This document shows, in pieces, positions 42,762 through 51,774 of a stretch of DNA of 64,000 nt. The position numbers and the translations under genes were made by a program. Where the stretch lies: positions 129,001-193,000 of the forward strand of contig NZ_LT160639.1 in the NCBI RefSeq assembly GCF_900048895.1, written 5' to 3'. The notes beneath the pieces were generated by a model, which worked only from the letters and a program-made list of their open reading frames with translations, did no database searches and was not told where the DNA came from. Origin of the DNA: Neglectibacter timonensis (GTDB lineage: Bacteria; Bacillota; Clostridia; Oscillospirales; Acutalibacteraceae). Position 1 is the stretch's first letter; every line of letters begins with the position of its first letter.

Positions 42762-45700
42762 TCACGGATGTAAAACCTTGCCGAGTGTCGCCTGCAGCAC
42801 AGCCACATCAATGGGCTTTGCCACATGGGCGTTCATACCCGCAGCAATGGCGGTCTGAATATCCTCTGCAAAAGCATTGGCTGTCAGGGCAATGATCGGG
42901 ACCGCTTTCGCATCTGGCCGCTTCAGGGCACGGATAGCACGGGCGGCCTCATATCCGTTCATATTCGGCATCTGAATATCCATCAGGATGGCATCGTAGG
43001 TTTCCAGCGGCGCCTTCTCAAACGCCAGCACAGCCTGTACGCCGTCCGGGCTCACATCCATCTGAGCGCCAAGATCCTGTAAAATTTCGCACAGGATCTC
43101 CGCGTTGAGCGCGTTGTCCTCCGCCACTAAGAAGCGGCGGCCGGGAAACATATGCGGATTCACTTCAAAGGTAAGGCTGGAGGCGTTTCTCTGAGAAGCC
43201 ACTTCTTCTGCTACAGTCTCAAATTCCAGCTCCACCCGGAAGGTAGACCCTTTTCCCAGCTGGCTTTCCACCGTGATCTCTCCCTGCATCAGCTCCACCA
43301 ATCCATGGACGATGCTCAGCCCCAAGCCGGTCCCCTCGATCTGCGCCGTACCTTCATCTCGGGTAAAAGGCTCAAAGATAACCTTGAGAAACTTTTCTGA
43401 TATTCCAACCCCGGTGTCGCTGACTGTGAAACGGTAACGGACCCAGCCATCGCCTCGGGCAGGCGAAAGCTCCTCTGTCAGAAGAGTCACATATCCGCCC
43501 GCTGGGGTAAACTTGATCGCATTGCTCAACAGGTTGATCAAGATTTGATTGATCCGCAGGGAATCCCCATAAAAAGCAGGGTGGGAAACAGTCCCTGTTT
43601 GGACGGTAAATGTAATGCCGGCCTCTTTCACCTGGGCCGCCATCATCTCAGACAGATGCCCCGTCAATTCAGAGACCGACAGCTGTACCGGATTCAAGGA
43701 AACCTGTTCCCGTTCGATGCGGCTCATATCGAGTACATCATTGATGAGGCTGAGCAAATGCTTTGAGGAGATCGAAATTTTCTGAAGGCAGTCCTCCATC
43801 CAGACCCGGTCATCCAAATGGGCCGGAGCCAGCGCCGACATCCCCATGATGGCGTTCATCGGGGTGCGGATATCGTGGCTCATCGTGGACAGGAAATCGC
43901 TCTTAGCCCGGCTTGCCTCCTCAGCAGAGGCGAGCGCCTTCTCCAGCGAGAGTTTTGCTTGCCGCTCCGCAGCCAATGTTTCGGTCACATCCGCCCGTAC
44001 CAAGCAAATCGTCTCATGGCTTTGGTCCCCCCAGAGTACATTGATCTGCTTATACCGCAAGCCTTCCTCCTGGAAGGGGAGGATAAATTCATAGCCGAAA
44101 GGGCTTTCACCGAGCCTTTGGAGCATAGTCTCCAAGCCGAATTGCTGGTAAGCATCCTCCCGACTTTCTGCTATGCAGGCTTTCGCAAAGTTCTCCTGCA
44201 TTGTCTTGTAATCTTCACAGCTAAAGGGAGGCAGGTTTTCCAGTACCATTCGCCTGGTATACAAGATAAAGCCATTGTCTCTGACATTGATGATCCCGGT
44301 TAGTTCAAAGGTATAGGCCAGGACATTTAAAAGGTTTTGCTGTTCCCGAACTGAATTCGTAATATCGGTGCATACCAGAGAGACCCGACCCAGGCGCAGG
44401 TCAATGGCCGATACCGTCATGTTTTTTGTCCGGATACCGCCGTTTTCATCTTCTATGGAGTAAGCAAAAGTATACGTGTCGTTTTCCATCAGATTTTGCT
44501 CAATTTTTTCCAATGCCAAGGATTTTAGGAAAAGTTCCCGATCCCTAGGCACCACCACTGATCCCGCCATGAACGCTACCCGCTCGCTGTGGCTCCCTTT
44601 GGGTGCTGGGATCCGGCTGACATGTTTGTTACTCGTCAAAAGGGTGTAGAAATCCTTCCTGAGATCCAAATCCGCCACATAGTCGTGGCCGGTGACAGAC
44701 AACCTGCGGTAGATCTGCTCGGAAACGACCTGGTCTGTCACGTCCATCACTGACAAAATTCCGGTGATATCTCCGGTATCCGGCGTCTCCACCATGTTCA
44801 TCTGAAATTTCGCATAACAGCCTTTGGGCTCCCGGGGCAGCCGGACAAAACAGGTCTGGATCTGCTCCCGTTCTCCCCGTGTGAACGCCTCAAGCGACGG
44901 TGCATTCAGATAAGTATCCAGAAAAGCCTGCCTTTCTTCTTCCTCCACGATCAGCCCGGCAACCCCAGCAAAAAACGCTTCTCTGACCCGGCCAAAGGTA
45001 TTCAAAAGGTCGGAGCCGGTAAAGTCCTGGATATCCAGGATCCGGTTCTGCGTAATATTACAGTGGCCCAGGACCAGGGTATCCGGCCCCGGCATGCGGT
45101 AGTGCTGCAGGATCAGCTCTTCGTACTGCCGGCTCATCTGCTCTTTTTCGGCCATCAACTGATCAATGTCTGTATACATACAGTAGAGCCGCTGGATCCC
45201 ATCCGAACCTATTAGAAGGGAAATATGAGTTCTCACCCACATGTAGCTCCCGTCGCTTCGTCTGAAGCGGATTGAAAGTTCGCAGTGTTCTTCTCCGCTG
45301 CTGCGAAGCTCTTCCAGCTCTTTGCGAATGGACTCCACGTCCTCCGGATGGACGCCTGCAAAGGAATCCTCCCGGTACAGCTCCTCTGTTTCCTTGACCG
45401 TCATACCGACCAGTGCGGCAAAACCCTCTGAGATATATTCCGGCGTGATGCCGCCGTCCGGCATATAGCGCAGCACCGATATACCGCCCGGCAGATTTTT
45501 TACCAGCGTCTGAAAATACATTTCCAGACGCTCCTTCTCCCGGCGGGCTTGCGCCTCTTCAGTCACATCCCGCAGATAAATGATGTATGCTGGGATGCCG
45601 TTCCAGACACTTTCCTTGGCACGGGCCGTGTACACAAATCCCGTCTTTTCCACTGCGATTTCGTGTTCCTGCCCATCTGGCCCATAGATATTCAGCGGAC

Positions 45701-47039
45701 AAAATATGCAGGGAGAATCTAACCCATGAATGACTGCATAGCAGGTTTCACCCACACACATTTCACCATGCACATTAAGCTGTTTTGATTCGTTGACATA
45801 CAGCAGCTCATGGCTGTTTTTATCAATGACATAGATCCCGTCCGCATGCTCATTCGTCAGCAGATCCCGATCCGAGATTATATTGGTCAGAACTGCATAA
45901 AACCGGGGTGAGCCAGATAGAGGCCCCAGCCGCCGGCCATTGAGATGGATCCAGACCAAATTGCCGTTTTTGTGGCGCGTTCGATAGGAGATATCCAGGA
46001 CCTCGCCGCTCTCCACAGCAGCTAGCGCCGCTGCCCGTACCCGTGGCCGATCCTGCTCATAGACATATTCCAGTGCATCGCTGGGCAGTGACTTCTCATA
46101 CTCCTCCCGAGTATATCCTGAGAGTTCCGCCGTGCCATCGGTGAAGAAAGCGGGGATAAACCGCCCATCCTCCACCCGGTAGCTGACAATGCCCCCTGGA
46201 ATGGAATTGATCAAATGATCCATCTCCCGCTGGGTTTCTTCCAAAGCAGAAATATTATGAAAGACACACAAAAGCAGAGGGAACCCATCTTCCTCCCCGA
46301 TCTGCCGCGCCTGAATATGGACCCATACTACATGCCCGTCCCGATGCTGTTTTCGAAACTTGAAATCTGCTATTGAATGGTTCCGGATCGCTTCCTGAAG
46401 CTTTTCCACTACCATAGGACTGTCCTCCGGGTAGGTCAACTTGGCCGCGTCTCCTTTGATGAGCTCGTGATACTCCTCCACGGTATAGCCGGACAGCTCC
46501 GGCACACGGTCTGAAAAATACACCGTCTCAAAGATATCCGAAACCTTATAGATTGCAACACCTCCGGGGATGGCGTTGATGATGTCCTCCATCTTCTCGT
46601 TGGCGATAGTCAGTTCTTTTTTCAGCTCTTCCTGTTCGCTGACATCCCTGTAGACCCCATAGAAAAGCTTCCAGCCATCCTCGTCGATTTGAAGCGTTCC
46701 ATCCAGGCGGATCCAGTGATATTCCTGCCTTTTGTCATTCCACAGACGGTAGGTATCCTCCATCGCCCCGCCACTTTGGAGTAGACATTCAATTTTTTGC
46801 TTTAAATTTTCCAGATCTTCCGGGTGGATATTGAGATACTGCGTCTCATGATCGAGACGCTGGAGATTTTCCTCAGAAAACCCCATGATGTCATAAAAGG
46901 CGCGGTTTCGAAAAAGGGGAAAAAGGCGTTCTCCCTCGATCCGGTAAATGCAAAGACCGCAGGAGATGCTGTCAAATGACTTTGCTATCTCCTGTTCTGA
47001 TTTTTTTTGCTGTCCCGGAGAATGTTTCTCTTCCGTCAT
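42762..47039 (-). CDS. Giant multi-PAS hybrid histidine kinase 2
   Basis: A 1425-residue cytosolic hybrid kinase without membrane helices. At least five PAS domains in series (about 20-135, 150-270, 275-390, 397-500, 510-630) plus further PAS-like segments to about 1020. HisKA with His1055 in MSHDIRTPMN, HATPase with DTGVGIS and EGTGLGLS, and one C-terminal receiver with Asp1354. The fourth PAS carries a three-cysteine signature (Cys433, 444, 447). Its start overlaps the Hpt stop (ATGA), so the two are coupled. Confidence 0.9.
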   Translation of the reverse strand: MTEEKHSPGQQKKSEQEIAKSFDSISCGLCIYRIEGERLFPLFRNRAFYDIMGFSEENLQRLDHETQYLNIHPEDLENLKQKIECLLQSGGAMEDTYRLWNDKRQEYHWIRLDGTLQIDEDGWKLFYGVYRDVSEQEELKKELTIANEKMEDIINAIPGGVAIYKVSDIFETVYFSDRVPELSGYTVEEYHELIKGDAAKLTYPEDSPMVVEKLQEAIRNHSIADFKFRKQHRDGHVVWVHIQARQIGEEDGFPLLLCVFHNISALEETQREMDHLINSIPGGIVSYRVEDGRFIPAFFTDGTAELSGYTREEYEKSLPSDALEYVYEQDRPRVRAAALAAVESGEVLDISYRTRHKNGNLVWIHLNGRRLGPLSGSPRFYAVLTNIISDRDLLTNEHADGIYVIDKNSHELLYVNESKQLNVHGEMCVGETCYAVIHGLDSPCIFCPLNIYGPDGQEHEIAVEKTGFVYTARAKESVWNGIPAYIIYLRDVTEEAQARREKERLEMYFQTLVKNLPGGISVLRYMPDGGITPEYISEGFAALVGMTVKETEELYREDSFAGVHPEDVESIRKELEELRSSGEEHCELSIRFRRSDGSYMWVRTHISLLIGSDGIQRLYCMYTDIDQLMAEKEQMSRQYEELILQHYRMPGPDTLVLGHCNITQNRILDIQDFTGSDLLNTFGRVREAFFAGVAGLIVEEEERQAFLDTYLNAPSLEAFTRGEREQIQTCFVRLPREPKGCYAKFQMNMVETPDTGDITGILSVMDVTDQVVSEQIYRRLSVTGHDYVADLDLRKDFYTLLTSNKHVSRIPAPKGSHSERVAFMAGSVVVPRDRELFLKSLALEKIEQNLMENDTYTFAYSIEDENGGIRTKNMTVSAIDLRLGRVSLVCTDITNSVREQQNLLNVLAYTFELTGIINVRDNGFILYTRRMVLENLPPFSCEDYKTMQENFAKACIAESREDAYQQFGLETMLQRLGESPFGYEFILPFQEEGLRYKQINVLWGDQSHETICLVRADVTETLAAERQAKLSLEKALASAEEASRAKSDFLSTMSHDIRTPMNAIMGMSALAPAHLDDRVWMEDCLQKISISSKHLLSLINDVLDMSRIEREQVSLNPVQLSVSELTGHLSEMMAAQVKEAGITFTVQTGTVSHPAFYGDSLRINQILINLLSNAIKFTPAGGYVTLLTEELSPARGDGWVRYRFTVSDTGVGISEKFLKVIFEPFTRDEGTAQIEGTGLGLSIVHGLVELMQGEITVESQLGKGSTFRVELEFETVAEEVASQRNASSLTFEVNPHMFPGRRFLVAEDNALNAEILCEILQDLGAQMDVSPDGVQAVLAFEKAPLETYDAILMDIQMPNMNGYEAARAIRALKRPDAKAVPIIALTANAFAEDIQTAIAAGMNAHVAKPIDVAVLQATLGKVLHP

Positions 47040-47407
47040 GATTCCCCACCTTTCTTCAACTGCTTACGAAACAGTTCTGCCCTGTAAAACTCTGCCTGGA
47101 TTGCCTTACAGAGCACCGGATAGTCCTTGCGTGGCTCTTCCGTCCGCAGCCGTTCCACGATCACACAGACCGCCTCATAGAAGGGTGTCAGTCCCATATT
47201 CCCAGCTACTCCTTTAAGCGTATGAGCAGCTGCGAAAGCATCTTTTAGGTCTCCGGCATCCAGCGCATTCTCCAGCTGCTGAAAACTTTCATCCTGAAAA
47301 AACATATCTAAAAAGCGCAGATACATGCCCTCATTTCCAAAAAAGCGCCCCATAGCAGTCGAGTTATCCCCACCGTAGGCATTGAATATCGTTTGAAACC
47401 CGCTCAT
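47036..47407 (-). CDS. Histidine phosphotransfer (Hpt) protein
   Basis: A free-standing 123-residue Hpt protein with the phospho-acceptor His62 in AAHTLKGVAGNMGL. It shuttles phosphate between receiver domains of hybrid kinases and an output regulator. It sits between the REC-GGDEF-EAL gene and kinase 2, which makes a kinase REC to Hpt to REC-EAL relay likely. Confidence 0.9.
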   Translation of the reverse strand: MSGFQTIFNAYGGDNSTAMGRFFGNEGMYLRFLDMFFQDESFQQLENALDAGDLKDAFAAAHTLKGVAGNMGLTPFYEAVCVIVERLRTEEPRKDYPVLCKAIQAEFYRAELFRKQLKKGGES

Positions 47408-47441
47408 TTATGCCCCTCTTTCCCAATACCATAGGAATCCG

Positions 47442-49121
47442 TCACCGCCCGCCCATACCTGATTTTTTCAGATGAAGCTCAAACTCTTTGACCGGCATCG
47501 GTTTGGCAAAATAGTACCCCTGCACACATTCGCAGCCGATCTCCTGCAGGCGTTCCAACTGCTCCGCCGTTTCAACGCCCTCCGCCACCACGCCCAGTTT
47601 CATCAAGTGCGTGAGGTTGACAATGAAGCGCATAATCTCCTGATTGACCTGTGTCACCGGCTCGCTCTGGACGAATCTCATATCCAGCTTCAAAATATCC
47701 ACCGGCATTTCATGGAGCATATGTAAAGAGGAGTAGCCACTGCCAAAATCGTCCATTTCTATCATGAACCCCAACTCCCGCAGCCGGTTTACCGTATTGA
47801 TGATTTGCCGCGGGTTCTCTGTATAGGCGCTCTCGGTGATCTCCAGATGGAGGCAGGCAGGCGGTAGATGATATTTGTGAATCAGCTTCATCAAGATATC
47901 CGGCAGATCTACATTATAGATGTCTGCCCGGGAGACATTCACCGAAATGGGCACAGGGCACAGCCCCTGTTCCTCCCAATCCCGCAGTACAGCGCAGGCT
48001 TTGTCCCAAACATACTCATCCAGCCGGGTGATGAATCCATTTTGTTCAAACAACGGGATGAATACCGCGGGGGATTGCCGGCCCCATTTCGGATGATTCC
48101 AGCGGACCAATGCCTCAGCGCCGACCATCTGGCTGTCTTTGATCCTGTATTTGGGCTGCAGGTAGATTTCAAACTGTTCTCCCTGTAAAGCCTGTTCCAT
48201 GCTGTCGACGATCTCTTGCTCCTGTAAAAGCCTGCTCCGGAGCGCCTCATCATAATAGGCAAAATATTTATTGTACTGTCCCTTGATATTGCGGGCAGCC
48301 AACAGAGCGCGGTCGCACATCTGCTCTACCGGAATATTCCGGTCCTCTATCCGGTAGATCCCCCATTTCATCACAATACTCTGTGTCTGGGAAATGGAGT
48401 TGATCCACGCGCCGGCTTTCTGAAACATGCTTTCCTCATATTCCCAACGGTGCTCGATCATACAGGCGAACTGGTCTGCATGAAAGTGGCTGCAAATTCC
48501 TCTTCCGCGGGTGTTTTCGGTATAGCACTGCGCGATTGCCTTCAAGACCCGGTCACCTGCGGGAATGCCAAACACATCATTTATCAATTTGAAATTGACG
48601 ATATCCGAGCAAATAATATCGTATTCTTTCTCAGGATTCTGGCGCAGCTGTTCTTCCACCTGCCGGCAAAAAAAACCTTTGCTAGAAAGTCCAGTCAACC
48701 GATCAAATTGAAATTCATTGACCAAAGCGGCAGTTTCCCGCAGGTGGATGATGCTCGCCACCCGGTGCAGGATGATCTGAGGCTTATATGGCTTGGCTAC
48801 AAAATCAGCGGCTCCACAGGACAAGGCTGCCACCTCTTCTGACTCTCCATCATTCTGTGTGGTGACAATGACCGGAATGGAGTCAAATTTTGGATCCTCC
48901 TTTATCGCCGCCAGAAATTCATACCCATCCATTACGGGCATAACGATATCCAGCAGGATCAGGGAAAAATCTCCCGCATACTGCCGCAGGCGTTCCAAGG
49001 CTTCACGGCCGTTTTCCGCCTCCACAACGTCGTACTCCGGTTTCAGGATCTCACACAAAAGACTGCGATTGAGATCATTGTCTTCTACCACCAGGATTTT
49101 TCTTTTTGCCATCACTGCCAT
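47442..49121 (-). CDS. Response regulator with degenerate GGDEF and intact EAL domain
   Basis: A 559-residue output protein: receiver (Asp58 in LLDIVMPVMDG), a GGDEF-like domain (about 130-290) whose signature reads HADQF at 214-218 instead of GGDEF, and an EAL phosphodiesterase domain with EAL at 336-338, NVSR, EITES, EMDDFGSGYSSL and QGYYFAKP. So it should break down cyclic di-GMP, with the inactive GGDEF perhaps a GTP sensor. The ATG at 49121 has AGAGGTG upstream; 46 further codons in frame upstream overlap the promoter and are not used. First gene of the operon. Confidence 0.9.
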   Translation of the reverse strand: MAVMAKRKILVVEDNDLNRSLLCEILKPEYDVVEAENGREALERLRQYAGDFSLILLDIVMPVMDGYEFLAAIKEDPKFDSIPVIVTTQNDGESEEVAALSCGAADFVAKPYKPQIILHRVASIIHLRETAALVNEFQFDRLTGLSSKGFFCRQVEEQLRQNPEKEYDIICSDIVNFKLINDVFGIPAGDRVLKAIAQCYTENTRGRGICSHFHADQFACMIEHRWEYEESMFQKAGAWINSISQTQSIVMKWGIYRIEDRNIPVEQMCDRALLAARNIKGQYNKYFAYYDEALRSRLLQEQEIVDSMEQALQGEQFEIYLQPKYRIKDSQMVGAEALVRWNHPKWGRQSPAVFIPLFEQNGFITRLDEYVWDKACAVLRDWEEQGLCPVPISVNVSRADIYNVDLPDILMKLIHKYHLPPACLHLEITESAYTENPRQIINTVNRLRELGFMIEMDDFGSGYSSLHMLHEMPVDILKLDMRFVQSEPVTQVNQEIMRFIVNLTHLMKLGVVAEGVETAEQLERLQEIGCECVQGYYFAKPMPVKEFELHLKKSGMGGR

Positions 49122-49231
49122 GACATCCACCTCTTTGTTCTGGCCGACTGATTGGAAAGCCTTCCGCATTCGGCGGCTTTTGAATCTATCGGTCCTAAGG
49201 CCAAAAGCAAGTCGAAAGCGCGCTAAGTGTC

Positions 49232-49290
49232 CATATGCATATATATTCAAGTATATCAAACCAGGGCGAAAATAGCAACCATTTGACGGG
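49232..49290 (-). promoter_or_regulatory. Promoter module A, operon of kinases 1 and 2
   Basis: Minus strand: TTGCTA, 17 bases, TATACT, with CCGTCAAA upstream and an ATATATGCATATG element at the start site. About 60 bases are almost the same as module B at 56947-57006, with TTTGACGG at the same distance (32 bases) from the -10. Confidence 0.75.
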
Positions 49291-49324
49291 CGGTTGAAAA
49301 AATTGTAGAAACGAGGATTTAAAA

Positions 49325-49345
49325 ATGATATACTAAATTTATCAT
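49325..49345. promoter_or_regulatory. Possible operator upstream of the tandem GntR gene
   Basis: Inverted repeat ATGATA-N9-TATCAT, 35 bases before the TTG start and overlapping a TATACT -10. Confidence 0.4.
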
Positions 49346-49379
49346 ATGTTGTATTGCACCTTTAAATGGAGGAACCGAT

Positions 49380-50834
49380 TTGGGAAACAGTACGGAATTG
49401 CGTCAGGTCGTCTACAGCGTCCTGCTGACTCAAATACAATTCGGCGTCTATCGTTACGGGGAAAAGCTGCCCAACATAGAGGAGACCAGTGAACGGTTTC
49501 ATGTGTCAATCGATACGGCTCGTGCGGCTTATCTGGCACTGAAAGAAAAGGGTTATATCACCCTGTCTAAAAATGTAGGCGCCACAGTAAAAGTAGAATA
49601 CAGCGCTCTGGAAACGGAAGAGTTTATCCAGGCCTTTTTTGCTGCGCGCAAGCATGCAGTGCTGGACCTTGGAAACGCCCTGTCACCTCTGTTTGGCAAT
49701 GCCCAGTGGATCGGGCTGAAACACGCTTCTGCCCAGACCATGCGGGCGATGGAACAGCTCCTTCATGAAAAGAACATATCGGCGGCTCCTTACGCCATGT
49801 TGGAACACCTCAACCAAAAATACAGTTCCTTCGGAAACACTCTGCTCATGCGCCTTGTCTGGCAGATCTTCATGTTTTTACAGGATCCTCTTTTCAGCGT
49901 TGGGGAAAACCTGCAGTATTTCGATGGGGCTTCCGATTATCTGCCAGAGGTCTTATCGCTTTGCCAAAATAGGGATTGGGCCAGGCTGCGCGCCGTGATG
50001 GATCGTTCCCTTGGGCGGCTGACCCTGGCTCTTACTCGGTTTTACGAAGCCAGGATCACCACACCTTCACTAGGAAAGGAAGTTTCCTTTACCTGGAGCT
50101 CCTATAAGAAGAGCCAGCAGCTTTGCTATTCCCTGGCAATGGAACTGCTCATCGCCATCAGCCGGGGGGTCTACCCTGTCGGAAGCCTGCTCCCCTCGCA
50201 AAAGGAACTTGCAAAGCAGAAAGGTGTTTCCCTGAGCACGGTTCGCAGGGCGCTTGAGCTTCTCAGCAGTGTTGGGGCGATCAAGTCCGCTCAGTATGTG
50301 GGCACACAGGTTCTGCCGTTTGACAAAGCCACCGAAAACAGCGATTTTACCAAGCCCGTTCTCCAGCGCCGGCTTTTGGACATGGTGGAAGGGCTGCAGA
50401 TATTCGTCTTATCCTGCAGGGAGGTATCCCTATTGACGTTTTCTTCCCTTGACGCAGACTTAGCCGATAAGTTGTGCGAAAAACTCAAAAAGCAAAAACA
50501 ATTCCGGCGCGGTGAGAACCTATCTTATTTTGTGCTGGATCTGATCGCAAAACACGCTCCCTACCAGGCGATACAGATCGTGTACTCTGAACTGCTGCGG
50601 CAGAACTTTTGGGGCTATGCACTCCGTGGTATGAAAGGAAGTCAGGAGGCTATCAACGCTGTTTATGATCCTTATTTCGACGCGCTGATCGATGCTTTGG
50701 AAAAAGCAGACTTCCCCCGGTTCTCTGCCAAGCTGGAAGAGCTTATGCGCTATGAATTATGCAGTAATTTGGATCTTTTATTCCAACTTGGAATCCCGGG
50801 AGCCGAAGGCATTCTGATTCCTGATGAAATATAG
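49380..50834 (+). CDS. Regulator with two GntR-type winged-helix domains
   Basis: A 484-residue protein starting at TTG with GGAGG 7 bases upstream. Two GntR-like DNA-binding domains: residues 5-70 (GVYRYGEKLPNIEETSERFH, VSIDTARAAYLALKEKGYI) and about 250-312 (GVYPVGSLLPSQKELAKQKG, VSLSTVRRALELLSSVGAI). Each is followed by an all-helical region unlike FadR, HutC or MocR effector domains. Divergent from promoter module A, so likely its regulator. This tandem layout is uncommon. Confidence 0.8.
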   Translation: MGNSTELRQVVYSVLLTQIQFGVYRYGEKLPNIEETSERFHVSIDTARAAYLALKEKGYITLSKNVGATVKVEYSALETEEFIQAFFAARKHAVLDLGNALSPLFGNAQWIGLKHASAQTMRAMEQLLHEKNISAAPYAMLEHLNQKYSSFGNTLLMRLVWQIFMFLQDPLFSVGENLQYFDGASDYLPEVLSLCQNRDWARLRAVMDRSLGRLTLALTRFYEARITTPSLGKEVSFTWSSYKKSQQLCYSLAMELLIAISRGVYPVGSLLPSQKELAKQKGVSLSTVRRALELLSSVGAIKSAQYVGTQVLPFDKATENSDFTKPVLQRRLLDMVEGLQIFVLSCREVSLLTFSSLDADLADKLCEKLKKQKQFRRGENLSYFVLDLIAKHAPYQAIQIVYSELLRQNFWGYALRGMKGSQEAINAVYDPYFDALIDALEKADFPRFSAKLEELMRYELCSNLDLLFQLGIPGAEGILIPDEI

Positions 50835-50896
50835 ATCGAGCAGTAATAGCCTTGAGGAAAACTCAAAAATGTCAACTTTGAGAGGAGTACAGAAAT

Positions 50897-51265
50897 TTGG
50901 ATCTTAAAAGCAAGGCGCAAAAAGTGAAGACCGACCTGCCGGCTATTTTTTTGTCGCTGAAAGACCATGAAACCCCATTCATTGCAAAATTCTTTGCAGC
51001 GGTAACCGTTGTCTATGCACTTTCGCCTATCGACTTGATACCTGATTTCATTCCTCTGTTGGGATATTTGGATGACCTTGTTTTGCTGCCTGTTTTTGCC
51101 GCTATAACAATACATTTTATCCCAAAAACCATCTGGGAAAAGAACCTTGCACTTGCTGCTGACTTATGGAAAGGCGGTAAGCCTAAAAAATGGTTTTATG
51201 CAGTCCCTATTATTCTGTTCTGGGTTATTATCGTTTGGTTCATTGTTAAGGCAATTTTGTTTTAG
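50897..51265 (+). CDS. DUF1232 (YkvA-like) membrane protein
   Basis: A 122-residue protein with the DUF1232 core ALSPIDLIPDFIPLLGYLDDL at about 41-61, plus a C-terminal membrane helix. TTG start with GAGGAG 9 bases upstream. Function unknown; some relatives are linked to envelope stress. It follows the GntR gene by 62 bases and may share its transcript. Confidence 0.88.
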   Translation: MDLKSKAQKVKTDLPAIFLSLKDHETPFIAKFFAAVTVVYALSPIDLIPDFIPLLGYLDDLVLLPVFAAITIHFIPKTIWEKNLALAADLWKGGKPKKWFYAVPIILFWVIIVWFIVKAILF

Positions 51266-51393
51266 CGGGCCGATTTATTTCCGTCTTATTGGAACAAAGA
51301 ATGCCCGCCAGTCTTCCATTTACCGAAATGTTTCGTCAGTCTTTTGAAGAATCAAGCGCTGAAAAAGGATGACCGTTAGAAGATATTATTCTT

Positions 51394-51430
51394 CAAAAGC
51401 TGGGAGATGTTTTTCATCACCCAGCTTTTG
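51394..51430 (+). terminator. Probable terminator after the DUF1232 gene
   Basis: Stem CAAAAGCTGGG-GATG / CATC-CCCAGCTTTTG with a TTTTT loop. The following T tract is broken. Confidence 0.55.
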
Positions 51431-51476
51431 CTGTTCTGTATTTAATCTGAAAACCGCCTCAGCCAATCTCAGTTGA

Positions 51477-51674
51477 TACAAGGAACCGCGAGCCCTCTGC
51501 AAAGGATTGGTATCTTTGTTCCGCTTGTACGCCTATCATGATCCGGATCTGATGAAACAGTTCCTACAGGCGCCGGAAACCAGCATCCAGCAGAAAAGCG
51601 CCGAGGCGGGACGCATGATTACAGCTGAGAGGTGCGATTCACCGACTGTGCGGAATGGAGGGAACGCCGTCTGA
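51477..51674 (+). pseudogene. Possible gene remnant
   Basis: A 65-codon stretch open between two stops, without start or ribosome site, with coding-like residues in its middle (LFRLYAYHDPDLMKQFLQAP). I cannot name the parent gene. It overlaps a small minus-strand gene at its end. Confidence 0.3.
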
Positions 51675-51753
51675 TTTTCTTCTGCATATTAGAGAAAAAG
51701 TTCAAGATCACCGCAATAATACCGGCAATCACCAGCAACAGGATGTCAAGCAT
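51619..51753 (-). CDS. Small single-pass membrane protein (44 aa)
   Basis: Minus-strand gene starting 22 bases after the stop of the PAS-GGDEF gene. The product begins MLDILLLVIAGIIAVILNFF, one clear membrane helix, followed by a basic tail (QKKIRRRS). A weak AAAGAG site is 9 bases upstream. Not recognised. It could be the last gene of the module B operon. Confidence 0.45.
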   Translation of the reverse strand: MLDILLLVIAGIIAVILNFFSNMQKKIRRRSLHSAQSVNRTSQL

Positions 51754-51774
51754 CGTGACAGCTCTTTATCCGCT

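Noticed and set aside
47442-49121. Calling the REC-GGDEF-EAL protein a dual cyclase/phosphodiesterase
   Set aside because: The GGDEF signature is replaced by HADQF.
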